NCBI GenBank assembly: GCA_002353525.1
Contig: DEJV01000055.1
Coordinates: 1 to 30,914, forward strand
DNA: 30,914 bases
DNA from: Prevotella sp. UBA2739
Lineage (GTDB): Bacteria > Bacteroidota > Bacteroidia > Bacteroidales > Bacteroidaceae
Direction of reading: 5' to 3'
Below are positions 24,153 to 30,914 of this stretch, piece by piece. The translations under genes and the position numbers were made by a program. The notes under the pieces are model-generated. The model was given only the letters and a program-made list of their open reading frames with translations. It was not told where the DNA came from and ran no database searches. The number at the start of each line of letters is the position of its first letter. Within the stretch, counting starts at the first letter, position 1.

Positions 24153-25856
24153 ATGAGAAAAACAATCATGGGGCCTGGAGGTGACCGTCTGACTGGATGG
24201 AAGGCGATGTGGCTTTTGCCCTTTTTCATGCTCACCGTGCTGACGGTATCCGCCCGTCCGCAACTGAGAAACCTTGACATCAGGGTGGTGTTGTCGGCCA
24301 ATGGCGACGCCCACATCACCGAAACACGACAGATGCTCATCGACAGCGAGGGCACCGAATGCTACATCGTAGTGGGTAACCTCTCGGGCAGCGAGGTGAC
24401 CGACCTACAGGTGACCGACGAGACAGGCACTCAATATGAGAACACTGGCGAATGGGACATCAACCGCAGCCGACGCGAGAAGCAAAACCGCTGTGGCATA
24501 GTCTATAAACGCAGCGGATATGAGTTGTGCTGGGGACTCGGTGAGAGCGGCGAACGCACATACATCACGTCGTATACCGTCAGCCGACTGCTGAAAGGCT
24601 ATGAGGATGCCGACGGATTCAACTATATGTTCGTGGCAGAAGACATCAGTCCATACCCCGACCATGTCAGACTAACCATCGTACCAGCCGACACCACCCG
24701 GCTGAATAGCGAGAACACACACATCTGGGGATTCCGCTACAGAGGTGAGGTGAACATTATAGACGGTGCGATTGTGGCAGAGAGCAGTGAGCCCTTCAGC
24801 CGCAACAGCGCAATGGTGGTGATGGCTGCCTTCGACAAAGGCATGTTCCAGCCCGACGATGTGCGGCCGGGCGCATTCGAGGAGGTGAAAAACGAAGCCT
24901 TCAAGGACAGCGACTACCGCGAAGAGAGAAGCATGTGGGACAAACTGATCTTCGGTTTCTTTATCGGCCTGTGGATACTCATCGGACTGGCTCCTATCAT
25001 CTATACCATCCACCGAGTGTGGAAGATATGGCGCGCCAAACGCCAAATCAACCGCAACCTGATGTGGTATCGCGACATTCCCTATGAGGGCGACCTGTTG
25101 CATGCCAACGGCATCATCAATGCCTATAAGTATGTGAATGCCAACTATACCAACCTGCTGAGCGCATACATCTTGAGGCTCATCTACAAAGGAGCGCTGA
25201 AGGTGCAGCAAGTTACTGACGGGAAAGGCAAAAGCAGTCAGGCTCTCGTGGTGGTAGAGCAGACAGACCCTGAGCCAACCAGCGATCAGAAGGATCTGAA
25301 ACTGGAACGACGCCTGCACAGCATTTTCCAGAAAGCTGCTGGCGATGACGGCATTCTGCAGGCTAAAGAACTGGAGAGATATATGGAGAAATATCCTGAC
25401 CGGCTAAAGTATTTTGTACAACTGCTACACACCGATGTCAGCTTCGACCAGGCAGAGCACGAACGTAAGATAGGTCCCAACGACCGTGTCAGCCAGTTGT
25501 TCGGACTACGTAAGTTTCTCGATGAGTTTACGCTGGCCAACGAGCGTCACGTACAGGAGGTGGCACTGTGGAAGGATTACCTTATCTACGCCACACTCTT
25601 CGGTAATGCCGAGCAGGTGCTGAAAGAGATGAAGGAAATCAACCCCGAATACCTGAAGATGGACCAGGTGGCGCAGGTGGTTGAACAGGCCGTTATCATC
25701 CCATCCTTCACACATTCTATGAACTACGGTACCATTCGTGCCCAGCAGTATCAGCAACAGGTGAACGCCAGACGTATGTCGGGTGGCGGAGGCTCGGTAT
25801 CCTGGGGCGGAGGAGGAGGATTCTCCGGTGGCGGACATGGAGGCGGTGTGCGCTAG
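24153..25856 (+). CDS. DUF2207 membrane protein with Gly-rich C-terminus
   Basis: The 567-residue protein (numbered from ATG 24153) has an N-terminal signal or anchor (MWLLPFFMLTVLTVSA). An extracytoplasmic beta-rich DUF2207 domain follows (~35-265: LDIRVVLSANGDAHITETRQM, NYMFVAEDISPYPDHVRLTI). A transmembrane segment (LIFGFFIGLWILIGLAPIIY) leads to a cytoplasmic domain with RDIPYEGDLLHANGIINAYKY. The C-terminus is a glycine-rich tail (SGGGGSVSWGGGGGFSGGG), typical of this family. Function unknown. The frame is open to an upstream ATG at 24111 that would overlap lemA by 8 bp; the later ATG is favoured because it starts a basic-hydrophobic signal. Downstream lies the protease-like gene with an 11-bp gap, so a three-gene operon is likely. 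Confidence 0.92.
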   Translation: MRKTIMGPGGDRLTGWKAMWLLPFFMLTVLTVSARPQLRNLDIRVVLSANGDAHITETRQMLIDSEGTECYIVVGNLSGSEVTDLQVTDETGTQYENTGEWDINRSRREKQNRCGIVYKRSGYELCWGLGESGERTYITSYTVSRLLKGYEDADGFNYMFVAEDISPYPDHVRLTIVPADTTRLNSENTHIWGFRYRGEVNIIDGAIVAESSEPFSRNSAMVVMAAFDKGMFQPDDVRPGAFEEVKNEAFKDSDYREERSMWDKLIFGFFIGLWILIGLAPIIYTIHRVWKIWRAKRQINRNLMWYRDIPYEGDLLHANGIINAYKYVNANYTNLLSAYILRLIYKGALKVQQVTDGKGKSSQALVVVEQTDPEPTSDQKDLKLERRLHSIFQKAAGDDGILQAKELERYMEKYPDRLKYFVQLLHTDVSFDQAEHERKIGPNDRVSQLFGLRKFLDEFTLANERHVQEVALWKDYLIYATLFGNAEQVLKEMKEINPEYLKMDQVAQVVEQAVIIPSFTHSMNYGTIRAQQYQQQVNARRMSGGGGSVSWGGGGGFSGGGHGGGVR

Positions 25857-25867
25857 GCTGTCTGGCC

Positions 25868-27244
25868 ATGAAATTAGCCGAACAGCTTACAAGGTACGCA
25901 GTAATACTTCGAATCATGCGAACGGGTTACATACAACATGGCGCACTCATGGCAGTCGTAGGGCTGCTGACAGCCATGCCTCTCTTGGCTCAGGAACCCG
26001 ATGAAAAGGCGCTTTTCCTGATGAAGAAGTCCGATAAAAAGGCACTCTTTTTGATGCGAGAAGGCGACGGACTGGCGCTTCACCAGTTCATGGCAGAGCA
26101 GAAAGACTCACTCGGCGAGGGCATCGGTGCCCTCGCCGAAGCTTTTGTCCGAGGCTGTCAGGGGGATGCCAAGCAGGGGGAAAAGATGATGCGTCGTGCC
26201 CTGAAACGCTATCATGACCTACTTGACGATGACATGACGGCGCAGCTCACCTTCGGAACAGCCCTACAGCAACATCGACAAGGCCGTAACCGACGTGCTG
26301 TCAAGACGCTTTCCTCCTTTCTTTCGGAGCGTGACTCGTTCCGGATGAAACCTGTATTCAGGCAATATGAACAAATATTCAGGGTGCTTCAGACGCACAA
26401 AACGAAGTGGAAGGGTGCCACTGATGCCTCTATCCCCTTCCGCATGGACTCGGTGGGTGCTGCTGACGCCCGGTCGGTGGCAGTGATATTGCCAACCATC
26501 GTGAATGCACAGACGGTCGACATGATGTTCGACACAGGAGCCACGATGAATGTGGTGACTCGCAGCATGGCGGAAAAGTTGGGACTGGAGATAACCCATG
26601 TGCCCATAATTCTCGATGGAATGGGCAAAAATCGAGGATGGATGGCAGTGGCAAAGAGTTTGCGCATTGGCAATATGGAGGGTAGGAACGTGCCGTTTTG
26701 CGTAATTGAAGAGGCAAACAATGAGGACGAGACAAGCGCTACAACTCATCAAAAAGCCATTATCGGAATGCAACTGTTGCAAGAAATAGGGTGCGCTGAA
26801 CTGGATTTCAAGAGCAAAACACTGCGAGCAATAGAGGATGTGCGGATGGATGAGCACAATCTGAGTTGCGGGTTTTCAGAGAATGGCCTGCTCTTGACAG
26901 CGCGTCATCATGGCAATCGCTTGCGCCTTATTCCTGACATGGGAGCAACACATAGCGCCGTGAATGTCGCTGATTTGCCAGGACAGCAACACTACCTGAG
27001 TGACTATCTTCCCCGTCGCGATGTACAGTTTGTGGGCTGGGGAGGAACCATTTCCGGACACGAGTTTCTCTATCCGCTATTCGATATTTCCATAGGGAGC
27101 ACAGAGGTGACACTGCCGCAGATGTCGGTCTTCGACGGTGCCCGTTACGACAGCCGGCTGGGCATGGATTTCTTCTCACGCTGTGAGCGGGTCACCTTTC
27201 GTATGCGCTATCCGGCAGGGATGAGCATCATAACCTGGCACTAA
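25868..27244 (+). CDS. Secreted two-lobed retropepsin-like aspartyl protease
   Basis: The 458-residue protein has a signal-like segment (GALMAVVGLLTAMPLLAQ, ~25-42). A helical region (45-180) follows, with a short internal repeat (DEKALFLMKKS / DKKALFLMREG, 46-66). Two protease-like halves then follow: half 1 has MMFDTGATMNVVT with Asp222 and later AIIGMQLL (297-304). Half 2 has RLIPDMGATHSAVN with Asp357 and later SRLGMDFF (429-436). Each half thus shows the retropepsin order, a DxGA flap strand followed by a hydrophobic-Gly motif. The two catalytic Asp could form one pepsin-like active site within one chain, although the second has Met in place of Thr/Ser (DMGA). An alternative start is ATG 25916. 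It is adjacent to DUF2207, 11 bp away. Substrate unknown. Confidence 0.88.
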   Translation: MKLAEQLTRYAVILRIMRTGYIQHGALMAVVGLLTAMPLLAQEPDEKALFLMKKSDKKALFLMREGDGLALHQFMAEQKDSLGEGIGALAEAFVRGCQGDAKQGEKMMRRALKRYHDLLDDDMTAQLTFGTALQQHRQGRNRRAVKTLSSFLSERDSFRMKPVFRQYEQIFRVLQTHKTKWKGATDASIPFRMDSVGAADARSVAVILPTIVNAQTVDMMFDTGATMNVVTRSMAEKLGLEITHVPIILDGMGKNRGWMAVAKSLRIGNMEGRNVPFCVIEEANNEDETSATTHQKAIIGMQLLQEIGCAELDFKSKTLRAIEDVRMDEHNLSCGFSENGLLLTARHHGNRLRLIPDMGATHSAVNVADLPGQQHYLSDYLPRRDVQFVGWGGTISGHEFLYPLFDISIGSTEVTLPQMSVFDGARYDSRLGMDFFSRCERVTFRMRYPAGMSIITWH

Positions 27245-27344
27245 TCAGAAATGCATTCTTGTCATCATCCTGCTAAAATCAGGAATGCCTCCTAGTCATT
27301 GCCCAGCTAAAATCAGAAACGAGGTTGATGTCATTGCCGGGCAT
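27243..27344. repeat. Three tandem 34-bp repeats across a convergent 3' junction
   Basis: Three units starting AATCAGAAATG, AATCAGGAATG and AATCAGAAACG begin at 27243, 27277 and 27311, exactly 34 bp apart. They share AATCAG at the start and a GTCATtgcCc(g) core, with GCTAA at the end of the first two. The array begins at the stop codon of the aspartyl-protease gene. It ends inside the last codons (LDARQ, stop at 27331) of the convergent thioredoxin-like gene, so it lies in the 3' ends of both transcripts. Confidence 0.8.
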
Positions 27345-28167
27345 CCAGTAGTTTCTTAAGTTTTTTCTTTGCAAACTCCAGACTGCCTTTGAAAACCACA
27401 TGACGATCCCTGTCGAGAATGAGCACACAGGGATAGGCGTTTACACCACACTCTACGTTCACCCATCCTTTGGCATCGGTGCCATAAACTGGGAAATGGT
27501 ACCCGCGCTCGTTGACAATGCGGTAGCCGTCGTCGACCGTTTCCTTTTGGCGGGTGTAAACAAAAAGCGACGCTATGGTTACATCGGGCGAATGCTGATA
27601 CTCATCGTATAAAGCCTGCAATTGCGGCATCTGACGAATGCAAACGCCACAAGTGCTCGACCATACATCAAACAATACATACTCTTTCTGAAAACTACCC
27701 AAAGGCACCACATGAGTGGTGTCGTCTACCTCGTAGGCCGAAAGACTTGCTTCTATCTTTGGTTGCCGGCCATAACTCACCCATTCCACCCACTGATCAA
27801 AGCCCACAAGCAAGGCCCATAACCAAAATACCAGTCCTGCAACCGCTATCCACCAACGGCGGTAGTAGAAGAGAATGGCAGCCAGGAGAATACTAAATAC
27901 GGGCAACAACATGACAGGCACCGAGAAAAGGGTACTATCCGGAATAATAACATGCAGCGAACCATCGAATAGCAACCACGGCAGAAGCAGGGCTCCGACA
28001 ATGCGATTGCCGCCCAACGAGGGTTTATACTTACTCAGCATCCACCATGTGAACAGGAAGAAGGCCACACTATGCAAGACAACCGCCCAGCGAAAGCTCC
28101 AACCTCTGACCGGCATGATGGCAAAATAGAGGACAGCTGAGAAAAGAGCAATTTTCCAGGTTTTCAT
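27331..28167 (-). CDS. Membrane-anchored thioredoxin-like (TlpA/ResA-type) disulfide oxidoreductase
   Basis: The 278-residue protein has five hydrophobic segments in residues 1-130 (KIALFSAVLYFAIMPV, WAVVLHSVAFFLFTWWML, IVGALLLPWLLF, FSVPVMLLPVFSILLAAILFYY, WWIAVAGLVFWLWALLV). A periplasmic thioredoxin domain (~140-278) follows: YVLFDVWSSTCGVCIRQMPQL with active-site Cys173 and Cys176, VTIASLFVYTRQ and cis-proline region NAYPCVLILD. The full CxxC contrasts with the cysteine-less homologue at 1029-2189. It probably reduces or shuffles disulfides of exported proteins. The gene is 154 bp downstream of gyrB, past its terminator, so it must have its own promoter, which I could not identify. Its 3' end is in a 34-bp repeat array. 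Confidence 0.92.
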   Translation of the reverse strand: MKTWKIALFSAVLYFAIMPVRGWSFRWAVVLHSVAFFLFTWWMLSKYKPSLGGNRIVGALLLPWLLFDGSLHVIIPDSTLFSVPVMLLPVFSILLAAILFYYRRWWIAVAGLVFWLWALLVGFDQWVEWVSYGRQPKIEASLSAYEVDDTTHVVPLGSFQKEYVLFDVWSSTCGVCIRQMPQLQALYDEYQHSPDVTIASLFVYTRQKETVDDGYRIVNERGYHFPVYGTDAKGWVNVECGVNAYPCVLILDRDRHVVFKGSLEFAKKKLKKLLDARQ

Positions 28168-28194
28168 GATAGAACGATATTTAGATGATCAAGA

Positions 28195-28264
28195 GGAGTG
28201 ATGAGTATGAGAAAAAGGAATGATGAGCGTGAGAGGAAAAGGAATGATGAGCGTGAGAGAAAAA
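28195..28264. repeat. Three 22-24-bp direct repeats next to the gyrB terminator
   Basis: Units at 28195-28216, 28217-28240 and 28241-28264 share GGAATGATGAGCGTGAGAG followed by an A-run. The first is shorter and more divergent. The A-run of the last unit forms the T-tract of the gyrB terminator on the minus strand. The opposite strand is CT-rich, resembling the repeat inside the gene at 14723-16015. Confidence 0.85.
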
Positions 28265-28304
28265 GATAGTGCTGGAGCCCTCCATAGTATGGACTCCAGC
28301 ACTA
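28258..28304 (-). terminator. Rho-independent terminator of gyrB
   Basis: Perfect 11-bp arms (TAGTGCTGGAG at 28267-28277, CTCCAGCACTA at 28294-28304) enclose a second perfect dyad, TCCATA-G-TATGGA (28281-28293), with only CCC unpaired. On the minus strand the stem is followed by ATCTTTTTCTC. It lies 18 bp past the gyrB stop codon. Confidence 0.9.
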
Positions 28305-28321
28305 TATAAGGATAGATGCGC

Positions 28322-30292
28322 TTATGCGTCGATATTGGCATAGGTGGCATTCTGCTCGATGAACTCGCGTCGCGGCTCAACGTCGTCGCCCATGAGCATC
28401 GAGAAAATCTCGTCGGCCTCGGCAGCATTCTCGATGGTGACCTGCTTCAGCAGACGGTTAGCAGGATCCATGGTAGTCTCCCACAACTGCTCAGGATTCA
28501 TCTCACCCAGACCTTTGTAGCGCTGCGTGTGCAACTGCGATGAGTTCTCGTCGCCAGCCACATATTTGTCGATGAAGGCCTGGCGCTGCTGTTCAGTATA
28601 GCAATACTCGCTCACCTTCTTAAACGTGCACTTGTAGAGTGGCGGTGTGGCAATATAGAGATGTCCTTCCTGGATGACGCGCGGCATGAACCGGTAGAAG
28701 AGCGTCATGATGAGCGTGTCGATGTGCGAGCCATCGACGTCGGCATCGGTCATGATGATAATCTTGTCGTAGCGCAGCTTGTCGATATTCGCCTCTTTGT
28801 CGCCCTCGCCGTCAACACCGAAGCGTACGCCGATAGACTGGATGATGTTCATCACCGACTCAGCCTCAAATACACGGTGCCACTGCACCTTCTCGACGTT
28901 GAGAATCTTACCACGCAACGGCAGAATGGCCTGGAAGTGACGGTCGCGGCCTTGCTTGGCTGAGCCACCGGCCGAGTCACCCTCGACGAGGAAGATCTCA
29001 CAGTCTTTCGGGTCTTTATTCGAGCAGTCAGCCAGTTTACCAGGCAGTCCGCCTCCGCTCATCGGGTTCTTGCGCTGCACACTCTCGCGGGCTTTACGGG
29101 CTGCGATGCGCGCCGTTGCTGCCAGCACCACCTTGTCGCAAATCTGCTTGGCCTCTCTGGGATGCTCTTCCAAATAGTTAGACAGAGCCTCGCCCACAGC
29201 CTGCTGTACGGCGCCCGTCACCTCAGAGTTACCCAGTTTGGTCTTGGTCTGACCCTCGAACTGTGGCTCAGCCACCTTGATAGAGATCACGGCAGTGAGA
29301 CCTTCGCGGAAGTCCTCGCTGGCAATCTCAATTTTTGCCTTTTCAATCTGCTTCGAGATGGCGGCGTCGCGGTCGGCATAGCCTTTCAGCGTACGAGTCA
29401 GCGCCATACGGAAACCGGTGAGGTGTGTACCACCTTCGATGGTGTTGATATTGTTGACGTAAGAGTGAATGTTCTCAGAGTAGTCGGTATTGTACATCAC
29501 GGCAGCCTCGATGGGGATGCCCTGCTTCTCGGTCTTGAGATAGATCACGTCGTCGAAGAGGTGTGTGCGGTGACGGTCCACGTAGCGCACAAACTCTTTC
29601 AGACCTTCCTTGGCGTGGAACACCTCTTGCTTGGTCTTACCCTCTTCATCGGGGCGCAAGTCGGTGAGTGTGATGGTGATACCGGCATTGAGGAAGGCCA
29701 GCTCGCGCATGCGGCGAGCGATGATGTCCCACTGGTAGGTAGTGGTGGTAAACACCGTCGGGTCGGGCCAGAACTGCTGGCGTGTGCCTCTCAGCTCGGT
29801 CTCGCCCACCACCTTCACAGGATAAAGGGGCTTTCCCTTTTCATATTCCTGCTGATAGATCTTACCATCACGGAACACCTGCGAGAGCATGTGCGCCGAC
29901 AGGGCGTTTACACAGCTCACACCCACACCGTGCAGTCCGCCACTGACTTTATAAGAGCCTTTGTCGAACTTACCACCGGCATGGAGCACGGTCATGACCA
30001 CCTCGAGAGCTGATTTATGGAGTTTCTTATGTTCGTCGACGGGAATACCGCGGCCATTGTCCTGCACGGTGATCGAGTTGTCCTCGTTGATAGTCACCTC
30101 GATGTGCGTACAGAAGCCGGCCATCGCCTCATCGATAGAGTTGTCTACTGTCTCGTTAACCAAATGGTGCAGTCCCTTTTCGCTAATGTCGCCAATATAC
30201 ATTGCCGGGCGCTTGCGCACCGCCTCAAGTCCTTCCAGTACCTGAATGTTACTGGCTGAGTAGTTGCTTTGGTTGTTCTGAATATCTGCCAT
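28322..30292 (-). CDS. gyrB: DNA gyrase subunit B
   Basis: This 656-residue protein is the ATPase subunit of DNA gyrase, which with GyrA introduces negative supercoils. The GHKL ATPase motifs NETVDNSIDEA, DNGRGIPV and GGLHGVG are in residues ~45-125. The transducer domain follows. The TOPRIM metal-binding motifs EGDSAGG and DADVDGSHI lie near 430 and 510, and the C-terminal signature QRYKGLGEMNPEQLWETTMDP is present. Length is usual for Bacteroidota GyrB; the 170-residue insert of E. coli GyrB is absent. ParE is a possible confusion, but the sequence near the signature and the neighbouring rpsT favour gyrB. It has its own -7 box upstream and a strong terminator downstream. Confidence 0.95.
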   Translation of the reverse strand: MADIQNNQSNYSASNIQVLEGLEAVRKRPAMYIGDISEKGLHHLVNETVDNSIDEAMAGFCTHIEVTINEDNSITVQDNGRGIPVDEHKKLHKSALEVVMTVLHAGGKFDKGSYKVSGGLHGVGVSCVNALSAHMLSQVFRDGKIYQQEYEKGKPLYPVKVVGETELRGTRQQFWPDPTVFTTTTYQWDIIARRMRELAFLNAGITITLTDLRPDEEGKTKQEVFHAKEGLKEFVRYVDRHRTHLFDDVIYLKTEKQGIPIEAAVMYNTDYSENIHSYVNNINTIEGGTHLTGFRMALTRTLKGYADRDAAISKQIEKAKIEIASEDFREGLTAVISIKVAEPQFEGQTKTKLGNSEVTGAVQQAVGEALSNYLEEHPREAKQICDKVVLAATARIAARKARESVQRKNPMSGGGLPGKLADCSNKDPKDCEIFLVEGDSAGGSAKQGRDRHFQAILPLRGKILNVEKVQWHRVFEAESVMNIIQSIGVRFGVDGEGDKEANIDKLRYDKIIIMTDADVDGSHIDTLIMTLFYRFMPRVIQEGHLYIATPPLYKCTFKKVSEYCYTEQQRQAFIDKYVAGDENSSQLHTQRYKGLGEMNPEQLWETTMDPANRLLKQVTIENAAEADEIFSMLMGDDVEPRREFIEQNATYANIDA

Positions 30293-30318
30293 TTTTCTTT
30301 TTACATATTATTAGTGTG

Positions 30319-30326
30319 CAAAGTTA
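30319..30326 (-). promoter_or_regulatory. -7 promoter element of gyrB
   Basis: On the minus strand TAACTTTG (30319-30326) matches TAnnTTTG, 26 bp upstream of the gyrB start codon. No correctly spaced -33 TTTG is seen. Confidence 0.6.
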
Positions 30327-30370
30327 CTAAAAATATGCGAGAAAGAGGTTGATAATTTGCTAAAAAATAA

Positions 30371-30400
30371 CAAAAAAGACTATAACGTACGTTATAGTCT
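30371..30400 (-). terminator. Rho-independent terminator of rpsT
   Basis: A perfect 24-bp palindrome (30377-30400) has arms AGACTATAACGT and its complement with no unpaired centre. On the minus strand it is followed at once by TTTTTTG. It lies 30 bp after the rpsT stop codon and separates rpsT from gyrB. Confidence 0.85.
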
Positions 30401-30430
30401 CCTTATTTTTTATGAGGTTTATCAGTTGTC

Positions 30431-30685
30431 TTAACCCAGCTTGTTGATATGCTTAGCCAGACTTGACTTCAGGTTAGAAGCCTTGTTCTTGTGGATAATA
30501 TTTGTCTTAGCCAGCTTGTCGAGCATTTTCTGAACGGCGGGATAGAGCTTCACGGCCTCTTCCTTGTTGGTCATAGCGCGCAGCTTACGTACGGCGTTAC
30601 GCATGGTTTTTGCATAATACTTGTTATGCAACTGCTTTTTCTTGTCCTGACGGATTCTCTTCAGGGATGATTTGTGGTTTGCCAT
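30431..30685 (-). CDS. rpsT: 30S ribosomal protein S20
   Basis: The 84-residue, lysine- and arginine-rich protein begins MANHKSSLKRIRQDKKKQ, the typical S20 start that binds 16S rRNA, and continues with two or three long helices (NKYYAKTMRNAVRKLRAM, LDKLAKTNIIHKNKASNLKSSL). Length and pattern match S20 proteins. It lies upstream of gyrB on the same strand, with a terminator between them, and downstream of a tRNA at the window edge. No clear promoter box was found in the 200 bp upstream. Confidence 0.97.
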   Translation of the reverse strand: MANHKSSLKRIRQDKKKQLHNKYYAKTMRNAVRKLRAMTNKEEAVKLYPAVQKMLDKLAKTNIIHKNKASNLKSSLAKHINKLG

Positions 30686-30893
30686 TTTAATTTTGTTTTA
30701 TAAATTGTTAATAATGTCCGTGAAGCCTGAGGGTCTTAAGTTTTGATGCTGCCCGGGCGAACTTTGCGTAATGGATAATGGATAATTGACTCTGAGCCAA
30801 TGCCCCATAAATCTCTTACAAAAAATTCTCCGTCACCTCTTCCCAGCTTTTGACTGGTAGCGCATCGCTGCGCAGATGGCGGATTCACTTGGT

Positions 30894-30914
30894 TGGTAGT
30901 CCCTAGGAGAGTCG
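30894..30914 (-). tRNA. 3' end of a tRNA gene cut by the window edge (possibly tRNA-Glu)
   Basis: Read on the minus strand, the last bases give the 3' part of a tRNA: five bases of the T-loop (CGACT), the T-stem 3' strand CTCCT, acceptor strand AGGGACT, discriminator A and an encoded CCA (30894-30896). Only 21 bases are inside the window, so the anticodon is not visible. The CCTAGGGAC-type end resembles bacterial tRNA-Glu, but identity is a guess. Confidence 0.55.

Noticed and set aside
30785..30855. Short minus-strand frame ending ALPVKSWEEVTENFL before a TAA
   Set aside because: Only about 22 codons after an upstream stop and no start codon; no family recognised.
30840..30880. Possible D-arm-like TGGTAGCGCA and a GCGCA-TCGC-TGCGC hairpin suggesting a second tRNA
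   Set aside because: No matching acceptor or T-arm can be folded around it on either strand.

Overview
The window looks like chromosome of a Prevotella-type Bacteroidota (Prevotellaceae). Four things point there. Most promoters carry the Bacteroidota -7 element TAnnTTTG, and several also have a -33 TTTG at 19-20 bp spacing. Start codons lack Shine-Dalgarno sequences. Many families are typical of the phylum (DUF4369/TlpA-like lipoprotein, DUF3109, GH97, GH95, sialate O-acetylesterase-like SGNH enzymes). The core is a xylan-degradation cluster led by a GH10 xylanase fused to a CE1-type feruloyl esterase, the architecture known from Prevotella ruminicola Xyn10D-Fae1A. Species cannot be fixed from sequence reading alone.

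Layout. 1-880: a 5'-truncated S9 (DPP-IV-like) peptidase remnant next to direct repeats. 1029-2189: a thioredoxin-fold lipoprotein that has lost its CxxC, followed by a strong terminator and a 22-bp-periodic array of TGGTA-N7-TACCA dyads. 2694-5745: a small lipoprotein, a structured repeat element, then divergent alpha/beta-hydrolase and SGNH esterases. 5938-6863: a DUF4359 protein and a zinc-ribbon Nudix hydrolase. 7001-17535: a five-gene operon of xylanase-feruloyl esterase, twin GH43-CBM6 enzyme, GH97-esterase fusion, polytopic membrane protein and a CxxCH-containing beta-propeller lipoprotein. Its promoter has a consensus CRP-type dyad and no -33 box. 17652-19020: uracil-DNA glycosylase and a DUF3109 Cys-rich protein. 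19037-23403 (minus): AraC-type regulator, rhamnosidase-N-domain-like protein and GH95 enzyme. 23534-27244: LemA, DUF2207 and a two-lobed retropepsin-like protein. 27331-30685 (minus): membrane thioredoxin, gyrB and rpsT. The 3' end of a tRNA lies at the right edge.

How the genes may work together (inference). The secreted GH10/CE1, GH43 pair, GH97-esterase, GH95 and two further esterases would together remove arabinose, ferulate, acetate and galactose-type decorations from a complex cereal glucuronoarabinoxylan. No SusC/SusD pair, hybrid two-component sensor or GH3/GH67/GH115 enzyme is in the window, so uptake and final hydrolysis must be encoded elsewhere. The last two genes of the xylanase operon have no obvious enzymatic role in xylan breakdown and are the least explained part of the cluster. 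The spacers hold an unusual number of short tandem and inverted repeats, some of which run into coding sequence.
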